Positions 17,460 through 25,714 of a stretch of DNA of 64,000 bases are shown here, one piece after another. The position numbers were made by a program, and so were the translations under genes. The notes below the pieces were generated by a model that searched no databases, was not told the origin of the DNA, and was given only the letters and a program-made list of their open reading frames with translations. How positions within the stretch are numbered: the first letter of the stretch is position 1; the number at the start of each line of letters is the position of its first letter. The stretch comes from Streptomyces lincolnensis (GTDB taxonomy: Bacteria; Actinomycetota; Actinomycetes; Streptomycetales; Streptomycetaceae). The stretch is taken from the NCBI RefSeq assembly GCF_021173675.1, contig NZ_JAIHON010000013.1, forward strand, positions 186,001-250,000. Direction: 5' to 3'.

Positions 17460-17943
17460 GGCTCGATCATGCCTCAGACCCTCCGGGGAGCCACGGGTGG
17501 ACGGCTCGCCGGTGCCCGGTCGGCGGGCCGTCCGAGCGGCGGCGCAGCGCGGACCGCCTGTCGGGTCCAGCACCTTCGGTGGGGGGCCCGCCGGGCGCGG
17601 CAGGCCGTAGGTCCGCCGCCGGTCGAGGAGGCCGGCCGCCGCGGTGAGTGCGGCGGAGGGGGGTCGCGACGACGAAGCCGGGGCCGGGGCACGGGACGAA
17701 GCCCGGCGTCGGGGGCACGGGCCGACGAGGTTGCTCGCCCCGTCGGCCTCAAGGTCGTCGCCGGAGCCGCGCCCCTGCCCAGGGCAGCGGTGGTACCCCT
17801 GCCGCGGGTGCGGTCCTCGGCGACGGTGGCGGCCGGGGGCCGTGACACGGCCTGGGTGACACGTCGATCGGGTCGCTGTTCAATGGGGCTGCACAGGTCG
17901 GTCCGGGAGAGCGGGATTTCCGGGCCGGGAGAGGAGTCGCCCC
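17460..17943. other. Long divergent intergenic region, no convincing gene
   Basis: This 484-bp stretch separates the response regulator from the XRE-cupin gene. I see GC-rich, low-complexity sequence with no frame carrying a plausible start, codon bias and family resemblance. A GCTGTTCAATGGGG element near 17876 partly resembles the GTGTTCAGTAGC element at the 3' end of the regulator gene (near 18575) and could be an operator, but the match is weak. Confidence 0.4.
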
Positions 17944-18585
17944 GTGTCCCCTGCCGCCGTGCCGCCGGTCGGTGCGCGGATCCGCCGGGCCCGGCTCGCG
18001 CGAGGGCTCGGGCTGCGCGCGCTCGCCCGCGAGGTCGGGGTCTCCGCGAGCCTCGTGTCGCAGATCGAGACCGGCAAGAGCCAGCCGTCGGTGAGCACCC
18101 TGTACGCCATCACGACCGTGCTCGGCATCTCCGTCGAGTCGCTCTTCGACGCCGGGGAGGGCGAGGCCGCCCCCGTGGTCGCGGCGCCGGGCCCCGTCCC
18201 GCAGGCCCTCGCCGCGTTCGCCGCCGACCCCGGGCGCCGCATCGGCCCGCTGGTCGGGCGGGCCGAGCGGGAGACGCTGGAGCTGGACTCGGGTGTCGTG
18301 TGGGAGCGTCTCGGCCATGTTCCGGGCACCGATGTCGACTTCCTGCTCGTGACCTACCGGCCCGGCGGCGCATCCTCCACCTCCGGCCATCTGATGCGGC
18401 ACCCGGGCACCGAGTACGGCTATCTGACCTCGGGCGAACTCGTCCTGACCCTCGGCTTCGAGGAGCACACGCTGCGCCCGGGGGACGCGGTCTGCTTCGA
18501 GTCGACCACCCCGCACCGCTACCGCAACGACGGCACCGAACCGGCCGTCGGGATCTGGTACGTGGTGGGCCGGAGTGTTCAGTAG
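17944..18585 (+). CDS. XRE-family regulator with C-terminal cupin domain
   Basis: A 213-residue HTH-cupin regulator. Residues 9-65 form the XRE helix-turn-helix (IRRARLARGLGLRALAREVGVSASLVSQIE). Residues about 130-210 form a cupin barrel with HLMRHPGTEYGYLTSGELVL and RPGDAVCFESTTPHRYRN, which would bind a small effector. GTG 17944 follows GAGAGGAG. The gene lies 52 bp upstream of a six-gene catabolic operon on the same strand, so it is the likely regulator of that operon, with the effector probably a pathway intermediate. HTH-cupin regulators often autoregulate. Confidence 0.9.
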   Translation: MSPAAVPPVGARIRRARLARGLGLRALAREVGVSASLVSQIETGKSQPSVSTLYAITTVLGISVESLFDAGEGEAAPVVAAPGPVPQALAAFAADPGRRIGPLVGRAERETLELDSGVVWERLGHVPGTDVDFLLVTYRPGGASSTSGHLMRHPGTEYGYLTSGELVLTLGFEEHTLRPGDAVCFESTTPHRYRNDGTEPAVGIWYVVGRSVQ

Positions 18586-18588
18586 CAC

Positions 18589-18617
18589 TTGACACCTCTC
18601 CCGCCCGGTCGTTCACT
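18589..18617 (+). promoter_or_regulatory. Possible promoter of the M24/E1 catabolic operon
   Basis: TTGACA (18589-18594) is followed after 17 bp by TTCACT (18612-18617), just before the GGAGGTGG ribosome-binding site of the M24 gene. The -35 is perfect and the -10 matches three of six positions. Such a close TSS would leave a very short leader, so this is tentative. Confidence 0.3.
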
Positions 18618-18637
18618 CGGAGGTGGGGGTGGTCGTC

Positions 18638-19975
18638 ATGGCGATCCGTACCTACGGCCCCAATGCCGTCGACTGGGAAGAGCGCGTCGACCTGGACCGG
18701 CTGCGCCGCCAGCGCCTGGCCCGGCTGCACGACACACTGAACCGCTCAGAGCTCGGCGCGGTGCTGAGCTTCGACTTCGCCAACATCCGCTACATGACCG
18801 CCACGCACATCGGCACCTGGGCGATGGACAAGCTGATCCGCTTCGCCCTGCTGGTGCGCGGCGGCGAACCGGTCGTCTGGGACTTCGGCTCCGCGGCCCG
18901 CCACCACCAGCTGTACAACCCCTGGCTCGACTACGGCGACGGCAAGGACGGCCCGCCCACCGGAGCCCGCGCCGGCATCTCCACCCTCCGCGGTGCCTTC
19001 CACCCCGACGCCGGCATCGCCGAGGACGTGGCCCGCAAGATCGCCGGCGAACTCCGCGAACACGGCCTGGCGGACGAGCCGTTGGGCATCGACGTGGCCG
19101 AGATGCCGGTCCTCGCGGCCCTGCGCGCCGAGGGCATCGACGTCGTGGACGGCCAGCAGGTCTTCCTGGAGGCCCGCCGGGTCAAGACCGGCGACGAGAT
19201 CTCCCTGCTCACCCAGGCCTGCGCGATGGTCGACGCCGCCTACGAGGAGCTGTACGGCTATCTGCGGCCAGGCGTGCGCGAGAACGAGTGCGTCGGACTC
19301 GTCAGCAAGGTGCTGTACGACCTCGGCAGCGAGTACGTCGAAGGCGTCAACGCCATCTCCGGCGAACGCTGTTCACCCCACCCGCACGTCTACAGCGACC
19401 GCCTGATCCGCCCCGGCGACCCCGCCTTCTTCGACATCCTGCACAGTCACCTGGGCTACCGCACCTGCTACTACCGCACCTTCGCCGTCGGCAGCGCCTC
19501 CCGCGCGCAACGGGACGCCTACGTGCGTTGCCGCGAATACATGGACCAGGCAATCGCCCTCGTCCGCCCCGGCGCCACCACCGCTGACATCGTCCAAGTG
19601 TGGCCGCGCGCCGAGGAGTTCGGCTTCGCCGACGAGACCGCCGCCTTCGCCCTCCAGTACGGCCACGGCGTCGGCCTGTCGATCTGGGAGAAGCCCATCT
19701 TCAGCCGGCTCGTCTCGTTGGACCATCCCGAAGTCCTCGAAGAGGGCATGGTGTTCGCCCTGGAGACCTACTGGCCCGCCGCCGACGGCTGGTCCGCCGC
19801 CCGGATCGAGGAGGAGCTGGTCGTCACCGCCGACGGCTGCGAGGTCATCACCAAGTTCCCGGCCGAGGACCTGCTGGTGGCGGGCCGCAAGTACTGGACC
19901 GTGGGCGGCGAGCTGAACACCGCGCGCGAGGCCCAGTCCCACCTGAACACGGGGAACGCCGATGGACAGCGGTGA
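18638..19975 (+). CDS. M24-family metallohydrolase (creatinase/DddP-like)
   Basis: A 445-residue pita-bread-fold protein. The N-terminal domain has DFANIRYMTATHIG (near residue 47). In the catalytic domain the metal-ligand positions can be traced: Asp in FFDILHSH (about 265), then TCYYRTF (about 278), His in YGHGVGLS (about 343), Glu in ALETYW (about 376) and Glu in IEEELVV (about 391). By alignment from memory with DMSP lyase DddP (TDISRTW), the second Asp ligand is replaced by Cys. It is therefore probably not a standard aminopeptidase and may be a lyase or amidinohydrolase. It begins an operon with TPP-dependent E1 subunits, an amidohydrolase and a bicupin, overlapping the next gene by 14 bp. 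Confidence 0.8.
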   Translation: MAIRTYGPNAVDWEERVDLDRLRRQRLARLHDTLNRSELGAVLSFDFANIRYMTATHIGTWAMDKLIRFALLVRGGEPVVWDFGSAARHHQLYNPWLDYGDGKDGPPTGARAGISTLRGAFHPDAGIAEDVARKIAGELREHGLADEPLGIDVAEMPVLAALRAEGIDVVDGQQVFLEARRVKTGDEISLLTQACAMVDAAYEELYGYLRPGVRENECVGLVSKVLYDLGSEYVEGVNAISGERCSPHPHVYSDRLIRPGDPAFFDILHSHLGYRTCYYRTFAVGSASRAQRDAYVRCREYMDQAIALVRPGATTADIVQVWPRAEEFGFADETAAFALQYGHGVGLSIWEKPIFSRLVSLDHPEVLEEGMVFALETYWPAADGWSAARIEEELVVTADGCEVITKFPAEDLLVAGRKYWTVGGELNTAREAQSHLNTGNADGQR

Positions 19976-20939
19976 ACTCCTCGCCCGGTACGAGCAGATG
20001 GCCGTCATCCGCCGTACCGAGAAGGCCGCCCACGACCTGTTCCTCCAGGGCCTGGTCAAGGGCACCACCCATCTCGCCGCCGGACACGAGGCGATCGCCG
20101 TCGGCGCGAGCGCCGCCCTGCGCGACGACGACTACGTCTTCGCCACCTACCGGGGCCACCACCACGCGCTGGCCCGGGGCGCCACCCCCGAGGAGTGCCT
20201 CGCCGAACTCATGAGCCGGGCCACCGGGTTGTGCGGGGCCAAGGGCGGCTCCATGCACCTGACCAAGGCGTCCACCGGCATGCTCGGCTCCTACGCCATC
20301 GTCGGCGCCCACCTGCCGATGGCCGTCGGCGCCGCCTGGTCGGCCCGGCTGCGCGGCAGCGGCCAGATCGCGGTCGCCTTCTTCGGCGACGGCGCGACCA
20401 ACATCGGAGCCTTCCACGAGGCGCTCAACCTGGCCGCCGTGTGGAAGCTGCCGGTGCTGTTCGTGTGCGAGAACAACCTGTACATGGAGTACACGCCCAT
20501 CGCGGACGTCACCGCGGTGGACCGTCCCGCCGCCGACCGGGCCCCCGCGTACGGCATCCCAGGCGAGGTCGTCGACGGCAACGACGTCGTCGCCGTACAG
20601 GAGGCGGTGGCCGCCCTCGCACGGCGGGCCCGGGCCGGAGACGGGCCCGCCGTGCTGGAGGCCGCGACCTACCGGCACTTCGGGCACAGCCGGACCGACC
20701 CCGCCACCTACCGGCCGGCCGAGGAGGTCGAACGCTGGCTCAAGCACGACCCGTTGGACCTCGCCCGCGGCCGGCTGACCGAGCTGGGCGTGCCCGAGGA
20801 GACGGTCACCGCGGCCGACGAGCGGGCGCGGGACGTCGTGGAGCGGGCGGTCGAGGCGGCGAAGGGCGCACCGCCGCCCGATCCTCGCGAGGCGCTGACC
20901 GACGTATGGGCCGACGGGAGTGCGGCATGGCGGACGTGA
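19962..20939 (+). CDS. TPP-dependent 2-oxoacid/acetoin dehydrogenase E1 alpha subunit
   Basis: A 325-residue E1-alpha protein of the pyruvate / acetoin dehydrogenase type. The TPP-binding motif is present as FFGDGATNIGAFHEALN...CENN (around residues 140-170), preceded by GAKGGSMHL, and the phosphorylation-loop-like RHFGHSRTDP is near residue 230. At 325 residues it matches acetoin dehydrogenase alpha subunits rather than long branched-chain forms. It overlaps the M24 gene by 14 bp and E1 beta by 13 bp, indicating coupled translation. No E2 or E3 gene is nearby, so the acceptor may be supplied by other loci or the enzyme may act on an unusual alpha-keto compound. Confidence 0.88.
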   Translation: MDSGELLARYEQMAVIRRTEKAAHDLFLQGLVKGTTHLAAGHEAIAVGASAALRDDDYVFATYRGHHHALARGATPEECLAELMSRATGLCGAKGGSMHLTKASTGMLGSYAIVGAHLPMAVGAAWSARLRGSGQIAVAFFGDGATNIGAFHEALNLAAVWKLPVLFVCENNLYMEYTPIADVTAVDRPAADRAPAYGIPGEVVDGNDVVAVQEAVAALARRARAGDGPAVLEAATYRHFGHSRTDPATYRPAEEVERWLKHDPLDLARGRLTELGVPEETVTAADERARDVVERAVEAAKGAPPPDPREALTDVWADGSAAWRT

Positions 20940-21907
20940 TCACGTACCGGGAGGCGGTCGCCGAGGGCCTCGCGCGGGAGATGCGCCGGGACGCGTCCGT
21001 GGTGTGCCTCGGGGAGGACATCGGCGAGGCCGGCGGGGTGTTCAAGACGACCGCCGGACTGCTGAAGGAGTTCGGACCGGAGCGGGTGTGGGACACGCCG
21101 ATCTCCGAACAGGCCATCGTGGGCGCGGCGATGGGCGCCGCGATGACCGGGATGCGGCCGGTCGCCGAGATCATGTTCTCGGATTTTCTGGCCTGTTGCT
21201 GGGACTACCTCGCCAACGAGATACCCAAGGTGCGGTACATGACGGGCGGTCAGGTCACCGTGCCCCTCGTCGTGCGCACCGCCAACGGCGGCGGGCTCGG
21301 TTTCGGCGCCCAGCACTCGCAGGCCACCGAGAACTGGGCCCTCACCGTCCCCGGCCTGAAGATCGCGGCACCGGCGACCCCGGCCGACGTGATCGGCATG
21401 ATGGCGGCGGCGATCCGCAGCGACGACCCGGTGGTGTTCTTCGAGCACAAGGGGCTGCTGGCCTCGAAAGGCGCGCCCGCGCCGCCGGAGCACGTGGTCG
21501 AGCTGGGGCGCGCGGCCGTCGTGCGCGAGGGCGCCGACGTGACGCTGGTGGCCCTGGCCTCGATGGTGCCGGTGGCGCTGAAGGCCGCCGCGCTCCTCGC
21601 CGAGGAGGGCGTCGGGGCGGAGGTCGTCGACCTGCGCTGCCTGGTGCCGCTGGACATGAGCACCGTGCTGGCCTCGCTCGGCCGGACCTCGCGGCTGGTG
21701 ACCGTGGAGGAGAACCCGTACCAGGGCGGCTGGGGCGCGACCGTCGTGTCGGTCGTCGCCGACGAGGGTTTCGGACTGCTGGACGCACCGGTACGGCGGG
21801 TGGCGGGGGAGTGCGTGCCGCTGCCGTTCGCCGACGCGCTGGAGGAGGAGGTCATTCCCACCGTCGACAAGGTCGTGGCGGCGGTCCGGAGCCTCGCCGC
21901 GTACTGA
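20927..21907 (+). CDS. TPP-dependent 2-oxoacid/acetoin dehydrogenase E1 beta subunit
   Basis: A 326-residue E1-beta protein with the transketolase-type pyrimidine-binding domain (GEDIGEAGGVFKTT, PISEQAIVGAAMGAAMTGMRPV) followed by the C-terminal transketolase domain (VDLRCLVPLDMSTVLASLGRTSRLVTVEENP). The catalytic Glu of the pyrimidine domain is in the PISEQ block. ATG 20927 follows GGGAG at 20916-20920 and lies inside the end of the alpha gene. With the alpha subunit it forms an alpha2beta2 thiamine-diphosphate enzyme. Confidence 0.9.
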   Translation: MADVITYREAVAEGLAREMRRDASVVCLGEDIGEAGGVFKTTAGLLKEFGPERVWDTPISEQAIVGAAMGAAMTGMRPVAEIMFSDFLACCWDYLANEIPKVRYMTGGQVTVPLVVRTANGGGLGFGAQHSQATENWALTVPGLKIAAPATPADVIGMMAAAIRSDDPVVFFEHKGLLASKGAPAPPEHVVELGRAAVVREGADVTLVALASMVPVALKAAALLAEEGVGAEVVDLRCLVPLDMSTVLASLGRTSRLVTVEENPYQGGWGATVVSVVADEGFGLLDAPVRRVAGECVPLPFADALEEEVIPTVDKVVAAVRSLAAY

Positions 21908-21928
21908 ACACCCCTGGGAGGTAGAACG

Positions 21929-23281
21929 ATGACCCGTCGGATACTCCTGCGCGCCGGTCATGTGCTGTCGATGGACCCCGCCGTCGGGGACCTCCCCCAA
22001 GGGGACGTCCTCATCGAGGACGGCACGATCGCGGCGGTGGACCGGGAGATCAGCGCCGACGCCGAAGTGCTCGACATGACCGGCCGGATCGTCGTCCCGG
22101 GCTTCGTCGACACCCACCGGCACACCTGGGAGGCACCCCTGCGCAACGTCGCCCCCGACGCCACCCTGGACGACTACTTCGTCGACATCCTCGACACCTT
22201 CGCCCCGCTCTACACCCCGGAGGACGTGTACGCGGGCAACCTCTCCGGCGCGCTGGAGTGCCTGAACGCGGGCATCACCACGCTGGTCGACTGGTCGCAC
22301 ATCAACAACACGCCCGCGCATCCGGACGCCGCGATCCAGGCGCTCACGGAGAGCGGCATCCGCGCCCAGTACGCGTACGGCAGCGCCAACACCTCCCTCG
22401 CCGACTACTGGTTCGACAGCGGGATCGCGATCCCGGGCGAGGACGTACGGCGCGTCCGCGACACCTACTTCGCCTCCGACGGCAACCTGCTGACCATGGC
22501 CCTCGCCACCCGCGGCCCCGGCTTCTGCACCGACGAGGTCGTCACCGCCGAATGGGCCCTGGCCCGCGACCTGGACATCCCGATCACCGTGCACGTGGCG
22601 ATGGGCCGGCTGGCCGGCCGCTTCGGCATGGTCAAGCAGTTGCACGACCTCGGTCTGCTCGGCCCGGACACCACCTACATCCACTGCTGCTACCTCCACG
22701 AGGACGAGTGGCGGATGCTCGCCGACAGCGGCGGTACGGTGTCGATCGCGCCGCAGGTCGAACAGCAGATGGGGCACGGCTGGCCGCCCGTGATGAAGGC
22801 CCTCGAGTACGGACTGCGCCCCTCGCTCAGCATCGACGTCGTCACCACCGTGCCCGGCGACATGTTCACCCAGATCCGCGCCGCCTTCGGCGCCGAACGC
22901 GCCCGCGTCAACGCCGACTGCTGGAAGGCCAATCTGCCCGTCCCCGAGACGATGTTGACGGCACGTCAGATGCTGGAGATCGCCACGCTCAACGGCGCCC
23001 ACGTCGCGGGCCTGGAGGACCGCACCGGCTCCCTGACCCCCGGCAAGCGCGCCGACGTCGTCGCGATCGACGCCACCGCGCTCAACATCGCCCCGGTGCA
23101 CGACGCGGCGGCCGCGGTGACGCTGAGCGCCGATGTCTCCAACGTCGACACGGTCATCGTCGACGGCGTGATCCGCAAGCGCGACGGGAGGCTCACGGCC
23201 GACGTCGACCGGGCGCGCCGGCTGGTGGTGGAGTCCCGCGACCGGCTGCTGGCGGCGAAGGAGGCGAAGGGCGCCGTATGA
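21929..23281 (+). CDS. Amidohydrolase of the cytosine deaminase/triazine hydrolase group
   Basis: A 450-residue hydrolase with the N-terminal metal motif DTHRHTWE (near residue 63), WSHINNTPAH, HVAMG, a later His in YIHCCYLHEDEW (near 252) and the catalytic Asp in LSIDVVTT. A terminal VDGVIRKRDGRL strand pair completes the composite beta-sandwich domain. The family hydrolyses or deaminates cyclic amides and ring nitrogens. GGGAGG at 21916-21921 sits before ATG 21929. The following bicupin gene starts in an ATGA overlap with its stop, so both products probably act in sequence. Confidence 0.87.
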   Translation: MTRRILLRAGHVLSMDPAVGDLPQGDVLIEDGTIAAVDREISADAEVLDMTGRIVVPGFVDTHRHTWEAPLRNVAPDATLDDYFVDILDTFAPLYTPEDVYAGNLSGALECLNAGITTLVDWSHINNTPAHPDAAIQALTESGIRAQYAYGSANTSLADYWFDSGIAIPGEDVRRVRDTYFASDGNLLTMALATRGPGFCTDEVVTAEWALARDLDIPITVHVAMGRLAGRFGMVKQLHDLGLLGPDTTYIHCCYLHEDEWRMLADSGGTVSIAPQVEQQMGHGWPPVMKALEYGLRPSLSIDVVTTVPGDMFTQIRAAFGAERARVNADCWKANLPVPETMLTARQMLEIATLNGAHVAGLEDRTGSLTPGKRADVVAIDATALNIAPVHDAAAAVTLSADVSNVDTVIVDGVIRKRDGRLTADVDRARRLVVESRDRLLAAKEAKGAV

Positions 23282-24156
23282 CCCGACATCTGGTGCGCCG
23301 CGCGGCCGACGCCCCCGACCTTCCCCACGCCCCCCACGGCCACCGGCGCCGGACGCTGGTCGGCGAGGAGGACGGCAGCGTGCACACCGGCTTCGGCCTG
23401 TGCGAACTGCGGCCCGACGGCACGGTGGCGGCCCATGTGCACTCCTACGAGGAGAGCTTCCACATCCTCGACGGGACCGTGGTCCTCGATGTGCCGGAGG
23501 GGTCGTACCTCCTCGAAGAGGGGGACTACGGCCTGCTGCCGACCGGTGTCCCGCACGCCTGGCGGGGCGCCGGGGACACCGTCGCGCGCTGGGCCGACAT
23601 GCTCGCCCCGGTCCCGCGGGCACGCTACGGCCACGACACCCAGGCGGTGCCCGCGCTGCCCGCGCGCGAGCCCGTCCGGCTCGACGTCCGCGATCCGCGC
23701 ACCCGGTCCTTCGGCCACTTCGAGCCCGCGCAGATGGATCCGGGCAAGCAGTCCCAGGACTTGCTCGCGGTGTCGGCGAGCATGCGGACCGCGCTGCTGG
23801 TCTACAGCGGCATCACGGTGAAGATGATGGTCGACGGCGATCTGGGCGCGGTCGCCTCGACGATGTTCATGGTGCAGTACGCCCCCGACGGCGTCGCGGG
23901 CAGCCACGACCACCCCTTCGAGGAGACCTATCTGTTCCTCGAAGGGGAGGCGGACGCCGTGTTCGACGGCGTGCGGTACCGGCTCGGTCCGGGCGACTGC
24001 GCCTGGGCGGGCGCCGGTTGTGTGCACGGATTCGCCAACGCCGGTACCGGACCGCTGCGTTGGCTGGAGACCCAGGCACCGCAGCCGCCGGTGCGCCACT
24101 CCTACCGGTTCACCCGGGACTGGGAGTACCTGCGTGAGGCACTGAGGGAGACGTGA
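23278..24156 (+). CDS. Bicupin protein (ureidoglycine aminohydrolase-like)
   Basis: A 292-residue protein with two cupin barrels. The first has HVHSYEESFHILDGTVVLDV (around residue 57) and PTGVPHAW. The second has GSHDHPFEETYLFLEGEADAVFDG (around residue 210) and CVHGFANAG. The second site has the complete His-His-Glu-His set and should hold metal. Architecture and the EETYLFLEGEA block resemble the YlbA/UGHY family, which releases ammonia from ureidoglycine, though no allantoin genes are present. It sits between an amidohydrolase and an SDR-like gene with overlapping stops and starts on both sides. Confidence 0.8.
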   Translation: MTRHLVRRAADAPDLPHAPHGHRRRTLVGEEDGSVHTGFGLCELRPDGTVAAHVHSYEESFHILDGTVVLDVPEGSYLLEEGDYGLLPTGVPHAWRGAGDTVARWADMLAPVPRARYGHDTQAVPALPAREPVRLDVRDPRTRSFGHFEPAQMDPGKQSQDLLAVSASMRTALLVYSGITVKMMVDGDLGAVASTMFMVQYAPDGVAGSHDHPFEETYLFLEGEADAVFDGVRYRLGPGDCAWAGAGCVHGFANAGTGPLRWLETQAPQPPVRHSYRFTRDWEYLREALRET

Positions 24157-24845
24157 TGAGCAGTGTGGTGGTGATCGGCGGGACCTCGGGCATCGGCCGG
24201 GAGTTCGCCCGGTGGCGGGCGGAGCGCGGCGACACGGTGGTGATCACCGGGCGCGACGCGCACCGCACCGACACCGTCGCCAAGGAGATCGGCGCGAGCG
24301 GCCTCGCCCTCGACCTCGCCCGGCCCCGGGAGATCGCCGCGGCACTGGCCGGTGTGGGACGCGTCGACCATCTGGTGATCGCGGGCGTCGCACGGGACGA
24401 CAACCGGGTCACGGCCTACGACATCGACGCGGCCGTCCACCTGGTCACGCTCAAGCTCGTCGGGTACACCGAGGTCGTGCACGCGCTGCGCGAACGCCTG
24501 CACGACGACAGCGGGATCGTGCTCTTCGGCGGGCAGGCCAAGGAGCGCCCCTATCCCGGCGCGACGACGGTGGCGACCGTCAACGCGGGAATCACCGGGC
24601 TGGTCCACACCCTCGCCGTGGAACTCGCCCCCGTCCGGGTCAACGCCGTCCATCCCGGCGTCGTGGGCGACAGCCCCTACTGGCGGGACAAACCCGAGGA
24701 GGTCCGGGCCGGCCTGCGCGCCAGGACCCCCACGGGACGGCTCGCCACGATGGCGCAGGTGGTGGACGCCGTCGACTTCCTGCTGCGCAACGGCGCGGTC
24801 AACGCGGTGGATCTGAGCGTGGACGGGGGGTGGCTGCTGGGGTGA
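24156..24845 (+). CDS. SDR-fold protein lacking the catalytic Tyr-Lys pair
   Basis: A 229-residue Rossmann protein with the SDR cofactor motif GGTSGIG (residues 8-14) and the downstream HPGVVGDSPYW segment. In place of the expected Tyr-x-x-x-Lys the sequence reads VATVN near residue 138, so neither the proton donor nor the Lys is present, and the usual Ser of the triad is replaced by Gly-Gly-Gln. ATG 24156 is preferred over GTG 24153 because GAGGGAG lies five bases upstream of it. It ends the operon that starts at 18638. It may be a non-redox enzyme or a binding protein. Confidence 0.8.
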   Translation: MSSVVVIGGTSGIGREFARWRAERGDTVVITGRDAHRTDTVAKEIGASGLALDLARPREIAAALAGVGRVDHLVIAGVARDDNRVTAYDIDAAVHLVTLKLVGYTEVVHALRERLHDDSGIVLFGGQAKERPYPGATTVATVNAGITGLVHTLAVELAPVRVNAVHPGVVGDSPYWRDKPEEVRAGLRARTPTGRLATMAQVVDAVDFLLRNGAVNAVDLSVDGGWLLG

Positions 24846-24862
24846 GGTGAGGGCAGGGGAGA

Positions 24863-25654
24863 TCAGCGCTTGACGCCGACCCCGCCGTACAGCGAGACCA
24901 GGCCGTCCTCCTCCTGCTCGGGACGCCACCGGGACAGGGACACGATGCCCGGGTCCAGCACATCAAGTCCCTTGAAGAGACGGGCCACTTCGTCGTGCGA
25001 GCGGGCCACCAGCGTCACCCCGCTCGCCCGGTACGCCGCGATGCCCGCCTGCACCCGCTCGGGATCGAAGTCCGCCGTCATCGCCGACAGCACCAGGCAA
25101 CTGCCCGGCGCCAGCGCGCCGACCAGCGTGTCCACGAGGTCGTGCGCCCCGTCGTCGTCGGCGATGAAGTGCAGCAGCGCGATCAGTGACAGAGCCACGG
25201 GCCGGTCGAAGTCCAGGACGGCGGCGGCCCCTTCGAGGATCCGCTCGGGCTCGCGGGCGTCGGCCTGGAGGTAGTGGGTCGCCCCTTCCGGGGTGCCGTA
25301 CAGCAGGGCGCCCGCGTGCGCCAGGACGATCGGGTCGTTGTCGACGTACACGACCCGCGCCTCGGGGGCGACGGACTGGGCGATCTGGTGCAGGTTGGGT
25401 TCGGTGGGGATGCCGGAGCCGATGTCGAGGAACTGGCGGATGCCCGTCTCCCGCAGGACGACCCGGGTGGCGCGTTCCATGAACCGGCGGTTGGCGCGCG
25501 CCTGGCCCCGTGCGTCCCCCTGGGACAGGATCCGCCGGCCGAGTTCCTCGTCCACGGGGTAGTTGTCCTTGCCGCCGAGGAACCAGTCGTAGACCCGGGC
25601 CGGATGCGGTCTGCTCGTGTCGATCCGTCGGTCGGCCGACTCGGTCCCGGTCAC
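24863..25654 (-). CDS. DUF574-type SAM-dependent methyltransferase (copy 2)
   Basis: A 263-residue paralogue of the protein at 13689-14501. It has ARVYDWFLGGKDNYPVD near residue 19, the SAM motif FLDIGSGIPTEPNLHQ, VYVDNDPIVL, and a GIVSLSRWRPEQ tail typical of the family. GTG 25654 is preceded by AGAGGAG. A 14-bp direct repeat lies 13-41 bases upstream, at the expected promoter position. It converges with the SDR gene of the catabolic operon. Confidence 0.9.
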   Translation of the reverse strand: MTGTESADRRIDTSRPHPARVYDWFLGGKDNYPVDEELGRRILSQGDARGQARANRRFMERATRVVLRETGIRQFLDIGSGIPTEPNLHQIAQSVAPEARVVYVDNDPIVLAHAGALLYGTPEGATHYLQADAREPERILEGAAAVLDFDRPVALSLIALLHFIADDDGAHDLVDTLVGALAPGSCLVLSAMTADFDPERVQAGIAAYRASGVTLVARSHDEVARLFKGLDVLDPGIVSLSRWRPEQEEDGLVSLYGGVGVKR

Positions 25655-25666
25655 GCGAGGCTCCTC

Positions 25667-25695
25667 TGCTCGACAGAATGGTGCTCGACAGAATG
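25667..25695. repeat. 14-bp direct repeat upstream of methyltransferase copy 2
   Basis: TGCTCGACAGAATG is found at 25667-25680 and 25682-25695 with no mismatch and a 15-bp period. A related CGAGCAGTCTGTC follows on the plus strand. Position just upstream of the minus-strand start 25654 suggests promoter or operator function. Confidence 0.6.
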
Positions 25696-25714
25696 TGCGA
25701 GCAGTCTGTCACGG

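Noticed and set aside
17850..17875. GTGACACGG and GGGTGACACG blocks near 17855 resembling TGTCAC sites
   Set aside because: Spacing and -10 bases do not fit, and the downstream gene is not part of the sigma regulon.
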